Shown here: one piece after another, positions 51,106 through 60,161 of the stretch
Layout: each line of letters starts with the position of its first letter
Numbering within the stretch: the stretch's first letter is position 1
Origin: Chloroflexota bacterium
GTDB lineage: Bacteria; Chloroflexota; UBA11872
DNA: 64,000 nucleotides
Assembly (NCBI GenBank): GCA_022821905.1
Contig: JAJECS010000006.1
Location: forward strand, 1-64,000
Reading direction: 5' to 3'
Made by a program: the position numbers and the translations under genes
Notes under the pieces: generated by a model
What the model was told of the DNA's origin: nothing
Seen by the model: the letters and a program-made list of their open reading frames with translations, nothing else
Database searches by the model: none

Positions 51106-54100
51106 ATGCGTGCCGAGTATGGGGCCGAGATTAGGGAATCCATGCCTTCGGCTGGCGAGAGCGGCCGTCTATTGTCCCGTTGCCTTTCACTGGACCTCGA
51201 AGTCGGCGTCAAAGACGGTCGCATCCACGCTCTGGCGGGAGTACGCCCGGACACCGCGCAATCCCTGGCTCTACCCGTAGCGCGAAACAGCCTCGCTGGT
51301 GCATTGGCCAAGCTGGACGACCTTGCCGAAGGCGCGGACTACCTGCTGGGCCACAACCTCATCGACTTCGACCTGCCCCATCTAATGGCAGCGAATCCCA
51401 CTTTGAAATTGTTGCGGCTGCCTGCGGTGGACACGCTCAGGCTCAATCCCCTGGCTTTCCCGCGCAATCCCTACCATCACCTCGTCAAGCACTACCAGGA
51501 CGGGCAACTCAAGCGCGGGCGCCGAAACGACCCGGAGTTGGACGCCAGATTGACGCTTGAGGTCTTCGCCAATCAGCAGAAGGAGTTGCGCGACGCGCCG
51601 GCTGACCTGTTGACGGCCTGGCATTGGCTTGCCACGCGGGAAGGTGGCGCGGGATTCGACCGGGTATTCGCCGCATTGCGTCGTGCGCGAAGACCCTCCG
51701 ACGCAGAGGCGCATGACGCGATTCGGGCGCGTCTGGCCGGCAACGCCTGTCAGTCACAAGCACGCCAGGCCATGGCGAACGCAACCCGACACGGTTGGGC
51801 GCTGGCCTATGCGCTGGCGTGGATATCAGTGTCCGGGGGCGCCTCGGTCATGCCTCCCTGGGTGCGGCATCAGTTTCCCGAAGCCGGTCGGCTGGTGCGC
51901 CGGTTGCGCGACACCGCCTGCGCCGATGCCGCATGTGGATGGTGCCGGGAGCGGCACGACGCCCGCAAGGAACTCTTGCGATGGTTCGGTTTTTCCGATT
52001 TCCGTCCAGAGCCGTCGGACGAGCTTGGGCGGCCCCTGCAGCGGTCCATCGTGGAGACGGCGATGGCTGGCGAGCATGTGCTGGGGATACTGCCCACCGG
52101 GGCCGGAAAGTCGCTCTGCTACCAGATTCCGGCGCTATCCCGCTACGACAAGACCGGCGCTCTGACGGTGGTGATTTCGCCTCTGGTCGCCCTCATGGCG
52201 GATCAGGTGAAAGGACTCGAAGCGAAAGGCATTGGATCCTGCGTCACCATCAATTCGCTTCTGTCCATGCCGGAGCGATCCGACGCTCTGGACCGGGTGC
52301 GGCTGGGAGACGCCAGCATCCTCATCATCTCGCCGGAGCAGCTTCGCAACGTCTCCCTGCGCCGCGTCCTCGACCAACGCGAGATTGGCTCCTGGGTGCT
52401 TGACGAGGCCCACTGCATCTCCAAATGGGGTCACGACTTCCGGCCCGACTACCGCTACGTGGGGCGCTTCATGCGTGAGCGGGCGGGGCAGGAGCCGGTG
52501 CCGCCGGTGTTGTGCCTGACCGCGACGGCCAAGCCCGACGTGAAGGCCGAGATCGCGAACTACTTCCAGGAAGAGCTCGGCATCAACCTGAGAGTCTTCG
52601 ACGGCGGCGCACAGCGCACCAACCTGGAGTTCGTGGTGGTGCAGTCGAGTAGCGAGGGTCAGTTCTCCGACATTCATCAGGTCATCGAGGCCGATCTGCC
52701 GACGGAGACGCCGGGCGGCGCCATCGTCTATTGCGCGACGCGACGGCAGGCCGAAGAGGTTGCGGATTTCTTGCAGGCAAAAGGGATGGATGCGAATTGC
52801 TTCCATGCCGGACTGCCGCCGGAGACCAAGAAGAACGTCCAGGAGAGTTTCATCCGCGGCGATCTGCGAGCCATCTGCGCCACCAACGCCTTCGGCATGG
52901 GCATCGACAAGCCGGACGTGCGGATCGTGATTCACGCCGACATCCCAGGTTCCTTGGAAAACTACCTCCAGGAGGCGGGGCGCGCCGGACGGGACCAGCA
53001 GAGGGCGCGCTGCGTGCTGCTCTACACGGCGGATGACGTGGAGAAGCAATTCGGCATGTCGGCCCGTTCCCGGCTGACGCGACGCGAAATTCACGGAGTG
53101 CTGCGGGCGCTGCGGAGTCTCGACCGCAAGAAGCGCTTGAACGGTGAGGTGGTGGCCACCGCAGGCGAAATCCTGGGCGAGGACGAAGAGCAGGTATTCG
53201 AGCGAGACTCCGCTACCGACGACACCCGGGTGCGCACCTCGGTGGCCTGGCTGGAGGAAGCCGTGCTGCTGACCCGAGAGGCGAACAGGGTTCAGGTGTT
53301 CCCGTCCTCCCTGCGGGTGAACTCGGTGGAAGAGGCGAGCGCCAAGCTCCAAAAGGCGCGTATCGCGGATGTCTACCGCCGCCAACTGCTGACCATTGCC
53401 GAGGCGCTCATCGAGGCCGATGCCGACGAAGGCGTGTCCACCGACGAGTTGATGGCCGCATCGGGCCTGACATCTGAGGCAGTGCGGGCCGCGCTCCACG
53501 ATATGGAGCGCTGGGGCATCGCCAGCAACGACACCGTGTTGACCGCCTTTGTCCACACAGCGGTGCAGCGATCCTCCCAGCGACGCTTCGAGCAAGCGGC
53601 GGACCTTGAGCGGGGCCTTATCGACCTCCTGCGGGAGACGGCTCCGGACATGCAAAAGGGCGACACGTCCCCACTGCATCTCCGCCTCGCGACCCAGCGG
53701 CTCAAGGACGACGGCCATGCCCACGCGCTGCCCGAACTCCTGCGGCGCATCGTCCGCAGCATTGCCGCTGACGGGCGGGGCGAGGGTGGCGGTGGGGGAA
53801 GCCTGGGAGTGCGTGGGCGCGATGCGGAGACCATGCAGGTGACGTTGCAACGCGAGTGGAACGTGTTGGAGAAGACCGCCGAACTGCGGCGTGCGGCCGC
53901 GGGGCGCCTGTTGGACCACCTGCTCGCCTGCCTGCCGTCGGGAAGCCGAGGCACGGACTTGCTGGCCGAGACGACGCTGGGCAAGTTGCTGCAGGCCATC
54001 GAGTCCGACTTGATCCTCAAAAGCCAGGTCAGGGATCCCGCCAAGCTGATGGACCGAGCGCTTCTGTGGCTGCACGAACAGGAAGTCATTCGGCTAAACC

Positions 54101-56256
54101 AGGGGCTGACCGTATTCCGTCCCGCCATGACCATCCGCCTGAAGCCGGAAACACGAGGCTTTGCGCGGGCCGACTTCACACCCCTCCAGCTCCACTACGA
54201 CGAGCAGGTGCTGCAAATCCACGTCATGGCGGAGTATGCGGCGCAGGGTCTTGGCTCCATGGCCAACGCTCTGCGTTTGGCCATGGACTATTTCAGATAT
54301 GGCCAAGCGGAGTTTCTGCGCCGATGGCTGCCCGACAGAGAGAGGGACCTCTCGCGCCAGACCACGCCGGAATCATGGCGGGCGATCGTCGAGAGCTTGA
54401 ACAACCCCATCCAGCGCCGCATCGTTGCCGACGACCGGGAGCAGACGAACGTGCTGGTGCTGGCGGGCCCGGGCTCCGGCAAGACGCGGGTGCTGGTGCA
54501 CCGGATCGCCTACCTGATTCGCGCCAGGCGCGAGAACCCTCGCGGCATCCTGGCCCTCGCCTACAACCGGCACGCAGCGGTCGAAATACGCCGACGTCTC
54601 GCGGACCTCATAGGCGACGATGCCAAGGGCGTGATGGTGTTCACCTGCCACGCGCTGGCCATGCGGCTGGTCGGCGCGAGCTTCTCGGGGCGGGCGAATC
54701 GACTCGACGAGGGCAGATTCCAGGAGATTCTCAAGCAGGCCGTGGCCCTGCTGCGCGGGGAGGGACTGCCGCCCGACGAGGCCGACGAGCATCGATCCCG
54801 CTTGTTGGCCGGCTTCCGCTGGATACTGGTGGATGAGTATCAGGACATCGGCCGAGACCAGTATGAGCTGATCTCCGCCCTGGCAGGCCGAACGCTCGCC
54901 GAGGAAGACGACAGGATCAGTCTCTTCGCGGTGGGCGACGACGACCAGAACATCTACGCCTTCGGCGGTGCGTCGGTGGAGTTCATCCGGCGCTTCCAGG
55001 CGGACTATGGGGTCAAGCCCGCCTATCTCACCGACAACTATCGCTCCACCGGCCATATCGTCGCGGCCGCCAATGCCGTGATCGAGCCCGCCCGGCAGCG
55101 GATGAAGACCGGTCATCCGATCCACGTCAACCGTGCGCGGGAGAAGGCCCCGCCGGGCGGTATTTGGGCTGAACGTGATCCGGTCGCCGGCGGTCGAGTG
55201 CAGATCCTGCCGGCGGGCGACGATCCCATCTCACAGGCTCAGGTGGCGGTGGCCGAGTTGCAGCGGTTGTCGGGACTCTCGCCGAACTGGGACTGGTCCA
55301 CCTGCGCGGTGGTGGCGCGCGAGTGGAGCTACCTGGACCCGGTGCGCAGCCTCTGCGAGCTCGAGGGGATTCCCGTGCAGTTGGCGAACGAGGAGTTCTC
55401 GGGAGTCTGGCATCTGCGGGAGACTCAGGCGCTCGTGAGTTGGGTTCGCGGCCAAGACCCAACGTTGGTAACGAGCGCGGGTCTGAAGGACTGGCTGGCC
55501 GGGCAACCCTCCGGCCCCTGGGCCGAGCTGCTGGGTGAGGCCATGGACGAGTACGAGTTGGAAACCGGCGGCGCGGAAACGTCGGTGAGTCACTTCATCG
55601 AATGGCTGGCCGAGTGGGCGCGCGAGGTGCGGCGCCGCCAGCGTGGGCTCATGTTGTTGACCGCTCATCGCGCCAAGGGCTTGGAGTTCGACCACGTGGT
55701 CGTGCTGGACGGAGGCTGGGACCGCGTGGGACCTGATGAGGACGCCGACGCGCCGCGCCGTCTGTTCTACGTGGCCATGACCCGCGCACGGGAGACGCTT
55801 GCCCTGGCGCGCTTTTCGGTGCCGCACCCGCTCCAGGTCGCCCTACGGGACAGTCCCTTGGCGCTGCTCCGCCCAGCGCCCACCAAACTCCCGGCCGCCG
55901 CCCCGGAGCTGGCGCGTCGCTATCGACGGCTCAGCCTGCGTCACGTCTTTCTCAGCTTCGCCGGATACAGGCGCCAGGATCATCCCGTGCATCGCGCCAT
56001 TGCCACGCTCTCGCCCGGGGACCGGCTGGAGGTGCGAAACGGCGCGAATCGCTGGGAGCTTCTTGACCGCAAAGGGACGGTCGTTGGGCAACTCGCTCGT
56101 GATTTCGAGGTCCCCGACGGCGTGCGTTGCACGTTTGCCACGGTCTTGGCCGTCGTCACATGGGACCGGGAGCGCTCCGAACCGGAATACCAAGACCGCC
56201 TTCAGTGCGACGCTTGGGAAGTGGTGGTGCCGGAGCTGGTGTTCGAGCCGGGCTAG
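51106..56256 (+). CDS. Exonuclease-RecQ-UvrD fusion helicase
   Basis: 1716 residues. (1) An exonuclease-like N-terminus: LDLEVG near 29, GHNLIDFDLPHL near 82 and DPELDARLT near 143 fit DEDD-type acids. (2) A RecQ-type SF2 helicase: Walker A GILPTGAGKS near 326, DEAHCISKWGHDFRPDYR near 431, AGRAGRDQ near 625; RQC and HRDC are not clear. (3) A UvrD/Rep-type SF1 helicase: GPGSGKTR near 1120, VDEYQDIGRDQ near 1242, DDQNIYAFGG near 1280, TAHRAKGLEFD near 1520, AMTRAR near 1560. Likely DNA repair, recombination or defence. ATG 51142, after AGGG, is an alternative start. Confidence 0.85.
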   Translation: MRAEYGAEIRESMPSAGESGRLLSRCLSLDLEVGVKDGRIHALAGVRPDTAQSLALPVARNSLAGALAKLDDLAEGADYLLGHNLIDFDLPHLMAANPTLKLLRLPAVDTLRLNPLAFPRNPYHHLVKHYQDGQLKRGRRNDPELDARLTLEVFANQQKELRDAPADLLTAWHWLATREGGAGFDRVFAALRRARRPSDAEAHDAIRARLAGNACQSQARQAMANATRHGWALAYALAWISVSGGASVMPPWVRHQFPEAGRLVRRLRDTACADAACGWCRERHDARKELLRWFGFSDFRPEPSDELGRPLQRSIVETAMAGEHVLGILPTGAGKSLCYQIPALSRYDKTGALTVVISPLVALMADQVKGLEAKGIGSCVTINSLLSMPERSDALDRVRLGDASILIISPEQLRNVSLRRVLDQREIGSWVLDEAHCISKWGHDFRPDYRYVGRFMRERAGQEPVPPVLCLTATAKPDVKAEIANYFQEELGINLRVFDGGAQRTNLEFVVVQSSSEGQFSDIHQVIEADLPTETPGGAIVYCATRRQAEEVADFLQAKGMDANCFHAGLPPETKKNVQESFIRGDLRAICATNAFGMGIDKPDVRIVIHADIPGSLENYLQEAGRAGRDQQRARCVLLYTADDVEKQFGMSARSRLTRREIHGVLRALRSLDRKKRLNGEVVATAGEILGEDEEQVFERDSATDDTRVRTSVAWLEEAVLLTREANRVQVFPSSLRVNSVEEASAKLQKARIADVYRRQLLTIAEALIEADADEGVSTDELMAASGLTSEAVRAALHDMERWGIASNDTVLTAFVHTAVQRSSQRRFEQAADLERGLIDLLRETAPDMQKGDTSPLHLRLATQRLKDDGHAHALPELLRRIVRSIAADGRGEGGGGGSLGVRGRDAETMQVTLQREWNVLEKTAELRRAAAGRLLDHLLACLPSGSRGTDLLAETTLGKLLQAIESDLILKSQVRDPAKLMDRALLWLHEQEVIRLNQGLTVFRPAMTIRLKPETRGFARADFTPLQLHYDEQVLQIHVMAEYAAQGLGSMANALRLAMDYFRYGQAEFLRRWLPDRERDLSRQTTPESWRAIVESLNNPIQRRIVADDREQTNVLVLAGPGSGKTRVLVHRIAYLIRARRENPRGILALAYNRHAAVEIRRRLADLIGDDAKGVMVFTCHALAMRLVGASFSGRANRLDEGRFQEILKQAVALLRGEGLPPDEADEHRSRLLAGFRWILVDEYQDIGRDQYELISALAGRTLAEEDDRISLFAVGDDDQNIYAFGGASVEFIRRFQADYGVKPAYLTDNYRSTGHIVAAANAVIEPARQRMKTGHPIHVNRAREKAPPGGIWAERDPVAGGRVQILPAGDDPISQAQVAVAELQRLSGLSPNWDWSTCAVVAREWSYLDPVRSLCELEGIPVQLANEEFSGVWHLRETQALVSWVRGQDPTLVTSAGLKDWLAGQPSGPWAELLGEAMDEYELETGGAETSVSHFIEWLAEWAREVRRRQRGLMLLTAHRAKGLEFDHVVVLDGGWDRVGPDEDADAPRRLFYVAMTRARETLALARFSVPHPLQVALRDSPLALLRPAPTKLPAAAPELARRYRRLSLRHVFLSFAGYRRQDHPVHRAIATLSPGDRLEVRNGANRWELLDRKGTVVGQLARDFEVPDGVRCTFATVLAVVTWDRERSEPEYQDRLQCDAWEVVVPELVFEPG

Positions 56257-56356
56257 GCCGACCGCAAAACTACCCAGAATCGCGGACCGATCAGCCGCCG
56301 CATTCCTCGGGTCAAGTCGCCGGCAGTAGTGGCCTCTGCGCTCGCGAGTGATACTT

Positions 56357-56385
56357 TGACTCATAGTGACTCAACTTATGACTCA
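56357..56385 (+). promoter_or_regulatory. TGACTCA repeats before FitAB-like pair
   Basis: TGACTCA occurs at 56357-56363, 56367-56373 and 56379-56385, spaced 10 and 12 bp, about one helical turn, just upstream of the antitoxin ATG. Direct repeats are typical operators for ribbon-helix-helix antitoxins. Confidence 0.5.
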
Positions 56386-56401
56386 TCCAAGGCGATCTGC
56401 C

Positions 56402-56665
56402 ATGCGCCAACTCACAGTGAGAGGCTTCGATGACGAGCTCAGCAGCAGGCTGCGCCGCCTCGCGAAGCGTGATGGGATCTCCCTGAACCAGGCCGCGTTG
56501 AAGCTACTCCGGAAGGGGGCCGGGCTCACGGACATCGCCGGAGGCGCGGATACCATCGGCAATTCCCTGGATCATCTGATAGGTACCTGGTCCGCGGAGG
56601 AAGCGGATGAATTGCTATCGACGCTGCGGGAGCTCGACACCATCGACGAGTCAATATGGCGATGA
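56402..56665 (+). CDS. FitA-like ribbon-helix-helix antitoxin
   Basis: 87 residues. RQLTVRGFDDELSSRLRRLAKRDGISLNQAALKLL is a ribbon-helix-helix DNA-binding domain with the strand-helix-helix layout; the C-terminal part (IGTWSAEEADELLSTLRELDTIDESIWR) is the toxin-binding helix. The start ATG 56402 follows AAGG by 9 nt; an in-frame GTG at 56366 would run through the operator repeats. It overlaps the PIN gene by 10 bp. Confidence 0.82.
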   Translation: MRQLTVRGFDDELSSRLRRLAKRDGISLNQAALKLLRKGAGLTDIAGGADTIGNSLDHLIGTWSAEEADELLSTLRELDTIDESIWR

Positions 56666-57066
56666 GGATTCTCTTGGATTCCAACGCCTACGTTTACCTC
56701 AGGCGCGGGCATTGGCAGGTCTTGGAGCTTGTGCAGAGCGCGGAGGCAGCCCTCCTATCAGCCGTCGTGGTCGGCGAGCTACTGTATGGATTCCGGCTGG
56801 GCTCAAACTTTGAGCGAAACCTAGCAGCCCTCCGCGCATTCCTGAACAACCCGTACGTTTCGTACGTTCCGGTCGGCGAGGTAACCGCAGACCGTTACGC
56901 TAGGATCGCGGCTGCGTTGCGAGCGAAGGGCCGTCCAATTCCGACCAACGATGTGTGGATCGCGGCGCACGCGATGGAAACAGGGGCCGACCTCATTTCA
57001 GCCGACCGCCACTTCGCCCATGTTGACGGGATTGCCTGGGTCCCGATAGCGGCGGACCGAGCTTGA
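56656..57066 (+). CDS. PIN-domain toxin, FitB/VapC-like
   Basis: 136 residues. Acidic residues D8 (ILLDSNAYVY), E41 (VVVGELLYGF), D99 (TNDVWIAAHA) and D117 (ISADRHF) make the PIN site. Paired with the antitoxin above in the accessory block, divergent from the other pair at 2.6 kb. Probably stabilises the block. Confidence 0.87.
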   Translation: MAMRILLDSNAYVYLRRGHWQVLELVQSAEAALLSAVVVGELLYGFRLGSNFERNLAALRAFLNNPYVSYVPVGEVTADRYARIAAALRAKGRPIPTNDVWIAAHAMETGADLISADRHFAHVDGIAWVPIAADRA

Positions 57067-57096
57067 CGACGGCGCCGGCTACTTCAACTGGGGCGA

Positions 57097-57191
57097 GCGC
57101 TCTACGTCTGCGAAGTCCAACGCGCCAACAGCCTGCACAAGTTCGTGCCCGCGTACGGGGCAGACCGGTCAGAATCAAGAATCGACACGAT
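57097..57191 (+). pseudogene. Remnant of a second NHL gene (right duplication copy)
   Basis: Reads ALYVCEVQRANSLHKFVPAY in frame from 57097, matching the NHL gene end at 50201, then 35 bp of the same flank; 85% identical, without gaps. The stop codon of the NHL gene is lost (TAC). Two of the coding differences are synonymous (GAG/GAA, CAG/CAA). It lacks a 5' part and a ribosome site. Likely the tail of a tandem NHL paralogue, separated from its front by the helicase block. Confidence 0.75.
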
Positions 57192-57261
57192 CAGGTTCAG
57201 TCTTGTTCGTCAGGTCGATCTCGGCGGCAGGTCCGGCAACCTGCACGGGGCTCGTCCATGA

Positions 57262-58047
57262 ATGCCTGCCGTTGCGTCTGATTCGCCGTTCGCGGGAGTC
57301 GGCGAGGGGAAGAGGGAACCGTCTCTGCGGGTAGTCAATTGGAATGTCGAGTGGGCCACGCCCCGCTCATGGCGAACCGCCGAAATCCTCAGCCGCATTA
57401 GTCAACATGCGCCCGAGATCGTCTGCCTTACGGAGACGCACGTCGGGCTGATGTCGCAATGTGGCCACATGATCTGCTCGCAGGCCGACGCCGGATACAA
57501 AGTCGATGAGAATCGGCGAAAGGTCATGCTCTGGTCGCGAGAGCCTTGGAGCGAAGTCGACCACATGGGGCTCGATTCAATGCCGCCCGGACGGTTCGTG
57601 TCCGGCATCACACAGACGTCTGTGGGTGCGGTTACCGTCCTCGGCATCTGCATCCCCTGGTTCGGATCCCGGACCGAGGCTCGGCGCGGGGCGGAGCGCA
57701 GGATGCGATGGGAGGACCACGAGCAGTATCTAGTCGGTCTGACTGAACTTCTCGAACGCGAGGAAAAGAAGCGCCTGATAGTGATGGGCGACTTCAATCA
57801 GGCCATCGGGCCGGGCAGCCGAGCACCCGCTGAGCTTCGATTGGCGCTCCAGAACGCCTTCTCACCGAGCATGCGAATCGCTACCGCAGACCTTGCCTTC
57901 GAGGGACGCCGAAGCATCGACCACATTGCACTCAGTGAGGACTGGACAGTTAGCTCCCGGGAAGCAATCAGCAACATTCAAGAGGGGAAGGAGCTTTCGG
58001 ACCACTTCGGCGTCTTTGCCGACGTGTCAATCCACAAGATGTGGTAG
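57262..58047 (+). CDS. Endonuclease/exonuclease/phosphatase (EEP) family protein
   Basis: 261 residues, EEP fold shared by DNase I, ExoIII and phosphatases. Motifs: VVNWNVEWATP, CLTETHVG, VMGDFNQAIGPG, SIDHIALSEDW and LSDHFGVFAD, i.e. N, E, D/N, D/H and D/H of the active site. No signal peptide. Nuclease or phosphodiesterase activity is likely. Lies right of the duplication; base composition is again lower in G+C. Confidence 0.83.
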   Translation: MPAVASDSPFAGVGEGKREPSLRVVNWNVEWATPRSWRTAEILSRISQHAPEIVCLTETHVGLMSQCGHMICSQADAGYKVDENRRKVMLWSREPWSEVDHMGLDSMPPGRFVSGITQTSVGAVTVLGICIPWFGSRTEARRGAERRMRWEDHEQYLVGLTELLEREEKKRLIVMGDFNQAIGPGSRAPAELRLALQNAFSPSMRIATADLAFEGRRSIDHIALSEDWTVSSREAISNIQEGKELSDHFGVFADVSIHKMW

Positions 58048-58101
58048 CGCTGGCCAATCTGGTGAGAGATTGGCCAAGGAAACCCTCGCGCTCGTTTCGG
58101 T

Positions 58102-58899
58102 CTAGGCCGACCCGCCGTCGGTAATCCGCGCCGACGCCAGCAGTTCCTTGCTGCGCTCCGATAGCTGATCGAATTGGGCGCTGGTCATCTCAACCCAGTG
58201 GCCGGAGTAGTACCACGGGCGCGTGTAGACCAGGCACAGCTCGGGGCGCGCGTGGTCGGAGCGGTTGGGCGTGCCGCGGTGCAGCGGGCGCGGGTCCTGC
58301 ATCCAGATCGAGCCCTTCTTGAGGTTGAGCCGCCTGGGTTGGAAGTCACCCGCCTCTAGCACGTCGTTGTAGTTGCCTTGCAGGCTGGGGTCGGCCAGGT
58401 ACTGCGTGCCCGGCAGGATCTCGAAGCTGCCGTTCTCCTCGAACGTGTCGACCAGCGGAATCTTGGCGCTCACGGTGTCGCAGGTCTGGATGCCGATGTG
58501 CGGCGTCGTGAGCGCCATGTCGCGATGCCAGCGCTGGTAGGTGCTGTCGGGATAGGGGTTGTTCGACGTGTAGCCGGTGAGCTGGTAGTCCGAGACGCCC
58601 CAATAGCGATCCATGAACGCCAGTACCGTGGGGTGCTCGAAGACTGCTGGGTCGGAGAACGGCTCGGCCCAGGGCAGGTCGACCGTGTAGCGGTTGGGAT
58701 AGCCCAGGCGCCCGCGTCCCGTGGCCAGGTCGCCGGAAAGCACCTGGGAGTTCCGCGCGCGCACGGTTTCCAGCAGGGGCATGAACGCCTCGTGGAGCGC
58801 ATCCACCAGTTCCACGGGAAGCGCGTTTTCCAATACCGTGAACCCGTTGATCCGGTACTCGGCGACGCGCAGGTCCAGATCGTCGTGCGGTGCGTTCAT
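58102..58899 (-). CDS. Phytanoyl-CoA dioxygenase (PhyH) family protein
   Basis: 265 residues, the usual length. HxD pair H125/D127 (YQRWHRDMAL), distal H207 (PRPLHRGTPN) and R218 for 2-oxoglutarate are intact. The N-terminus EYRINGFTVLENALPVELVDALHE is the family opening. Third PhyH in the window. Monocistronic, convergent with the EEP gene. Substrate unknown. Confidence 0.85.
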   Translation of the reverse strand: MNAPHDDLDLRVAEYRINGFTVLENALPVELVDALHEAFMPLLETVRARNSQVLSGDLATGRGRLGYPNRYTVDLPWAEPFSDPAVFEHPTVLAFMDRYWGVSDYQLTGYTSNNPYPDSTYQRWHRDMALTTPHIGIQTCDTVSAKIPLVDTFEENGSFEILPGTQYLADPSLQGNYNDVLEAGDFQPRRLNLKKGSIWMQDPRPLHRGTPNRSDHARPELCLVYTRPWYYSGHWVEMTSAQFDQLSERSKELLASARITDGGSA

Positions 58900-58991
58900 G
58901 GTGTGACCCGTTCGCTCACGCCGGCTGCGGTGAGCTTAGCGCGCCGTAGTGGTTCGTTTTGGTTCGGACAGCGTGCGGTCGGCGGCGGAAC

Positions 58992-59029
58992 CCCTCACCC
59001 CAACCCTCTCCCACAGCGGGGAGAGGGGG
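58992..59029. repeat. CCCTCACCCCAACCCTCTCCC-type hairpin repeat
   Basis: CCCTCTCCC (59004-59012) pairs with GGGAGAGGG (59019-59027) after CCCTCACCCCAA; same family as 32255. It lies between the PhyH start and the next gene's end. The 200-bp gap shows nothing else. Confidence 0.6.
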
Positions 59030-59100
59030 CCGGACGCGGGACGAGAATCGGAAACCAGCCCAGTACTAGACAGAATGACCCACATCCTCACCGGCGGCGG

Positions 59101-59898
59101 CTACGTCGGGTCCGGTACCTCGAAGAGGAAGCCCTCGATCTCGATGTTGAGCCCGGTCAAACCGGGCGGCACGTCGAAGACGACGCTCACCTTCGCATCC
59201 TTGCCGGCGGGCAGACTCTCCACCAGATAGAGCGGGCGGCCCCGTTCGATGTCGGGCACCATGCCCGTCAGCGCGTTCGTGCCCAGGTTGCTCACGGCAA
59301 TCTCGTCACCGTCGGCGGTGAGCAGGACGATGTTGGCCTTGGCAATCGTGGTGAACGACGACGACCCGTTCTTGAAGTGCATGTTCACCAGCTTGAAGGC
59401 GCCGTTCTTCGGCTGGAACGGCGAGCCGGTGAACTGCTTCAACTCCGGCAGGTTGGCCACTCCAATCAAGGTGACCTCGAACCCCGTCGCATCGACCAGG
59501 GTGTCGCCGGCCGTCGGCAGACCGGTGCGTGACACCGCCGCTTGCTGCTCGACCTCGACGCGGGCCTGCGCCCGCACCTCGGCGTAGATCGCCACGGTTG
59601 GTGTGGCCTCCGGCGCGGCCGCCTCGGTGGCGGTGGTTTCAGTCGAAGTGGATTCGGTGTCCGGCGTTTGCGCGGCCGCCGTGGTCGGGCGGGCGGCAGG
59701 CGTCGCGGCGGACGCCGTGCGTGCCACGGCCTGGGCGGGGACCGTCGGCGCCGGCGTGGCATCGGCTCCGTCGGTGTCTTCGGTTGGACCCTGCGCGATT
59801 GAGACCGCTGCGATCACGACTGCGATGACCACGATGAGCGCCACGAGCGCCAGGTAGAACTTCGGGACGCTGCGGAGATATCGACCGATCGTGGCCAC
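59101..59898 (-). CDS. Membrane-anchored DUF4352-like protein
   Basis: 265 residues. A transmembrane helix at about 14-37 (FYLALVALIVVIAVVIAAVS), then a long Ala/Thr/Pro linker (40-125), then an extracellular beta-sandwich domain (about 135-262: FEVTLIGVANL..., FKLVNMHFKN...SF, ending FDVPPGLTG) similar to DUF4352, which sits in secreted and anchored proteins. Start GTG 59898, preceded by AAAGGGGG. Function unknown, surface-exposed. Confidence 0.7.
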   Translation of the reverse strand: MATIGRYLRSVPKFYLALVALIVVIAVVIAAVSIAQGPTEDTDGADATPAPTVPAQAVARTASAATPAARPTTAAAQTPDTESTSTETTATEAAAPEATPTVAIYAEVRAQARVEVEQQAAVSRTGLPTAGDTLVDATGFEVTLIGVANLPELKQFTGSPFQPKNGAFKLVNMHFKNGSSSFTTIAKANIVLLTADGDEIAVSNLGTNALTGMVPDIERGRPLYLVESLPAGKDAKVSVVFDVPPGLTGLNIEIEGFLFEVPDPT

Positions 59899-60161
59899 GG
59901 TCCGGCCCCCTTTATTCGCACCCCGGCGCAAGTGCCGGACGCCGATGTGCCCTTCACGCGAACGCGCCGCGCGGTGCTTGCCGTCCCCGCACATCGCGAG
60001 GCCGGCACCCGATTATGCCTGCCAGCGCCGCGGCACCGGGAGCGCGATATCATCGGGCGCCTTCAGCAAGACGCGGCGATCGCCCGGTGGCGATTCCCTG
60101 CCGTGTCTTCAGCGCGATTTGATGGGCGGTTCCCCGTCGCACCGGACAACGTCGTTTAGCC

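Noticed and set aside
52135-54075. Minus-strand reading frame of 646 codons opposite the helicase fusion
   Set aside because: Antisense shadow of the conserved RecQ domain; no ribosome site and no family resemblance.
50201-57191. Site-specific attachment sites of an integrating element
   Set aside because: The copies differ at 14 of 95 bases, no tRNA or integrase is nearby, and the copies retain coding-type differences; a former gene duplication fits better.
59932-60159. 75-codon frame between the DUF4352-like gene and soxB
   Set aside because: Arg/Pro-rich with no ribosome site, similarity or conserved pattern; it occupies the divergent promoter region.
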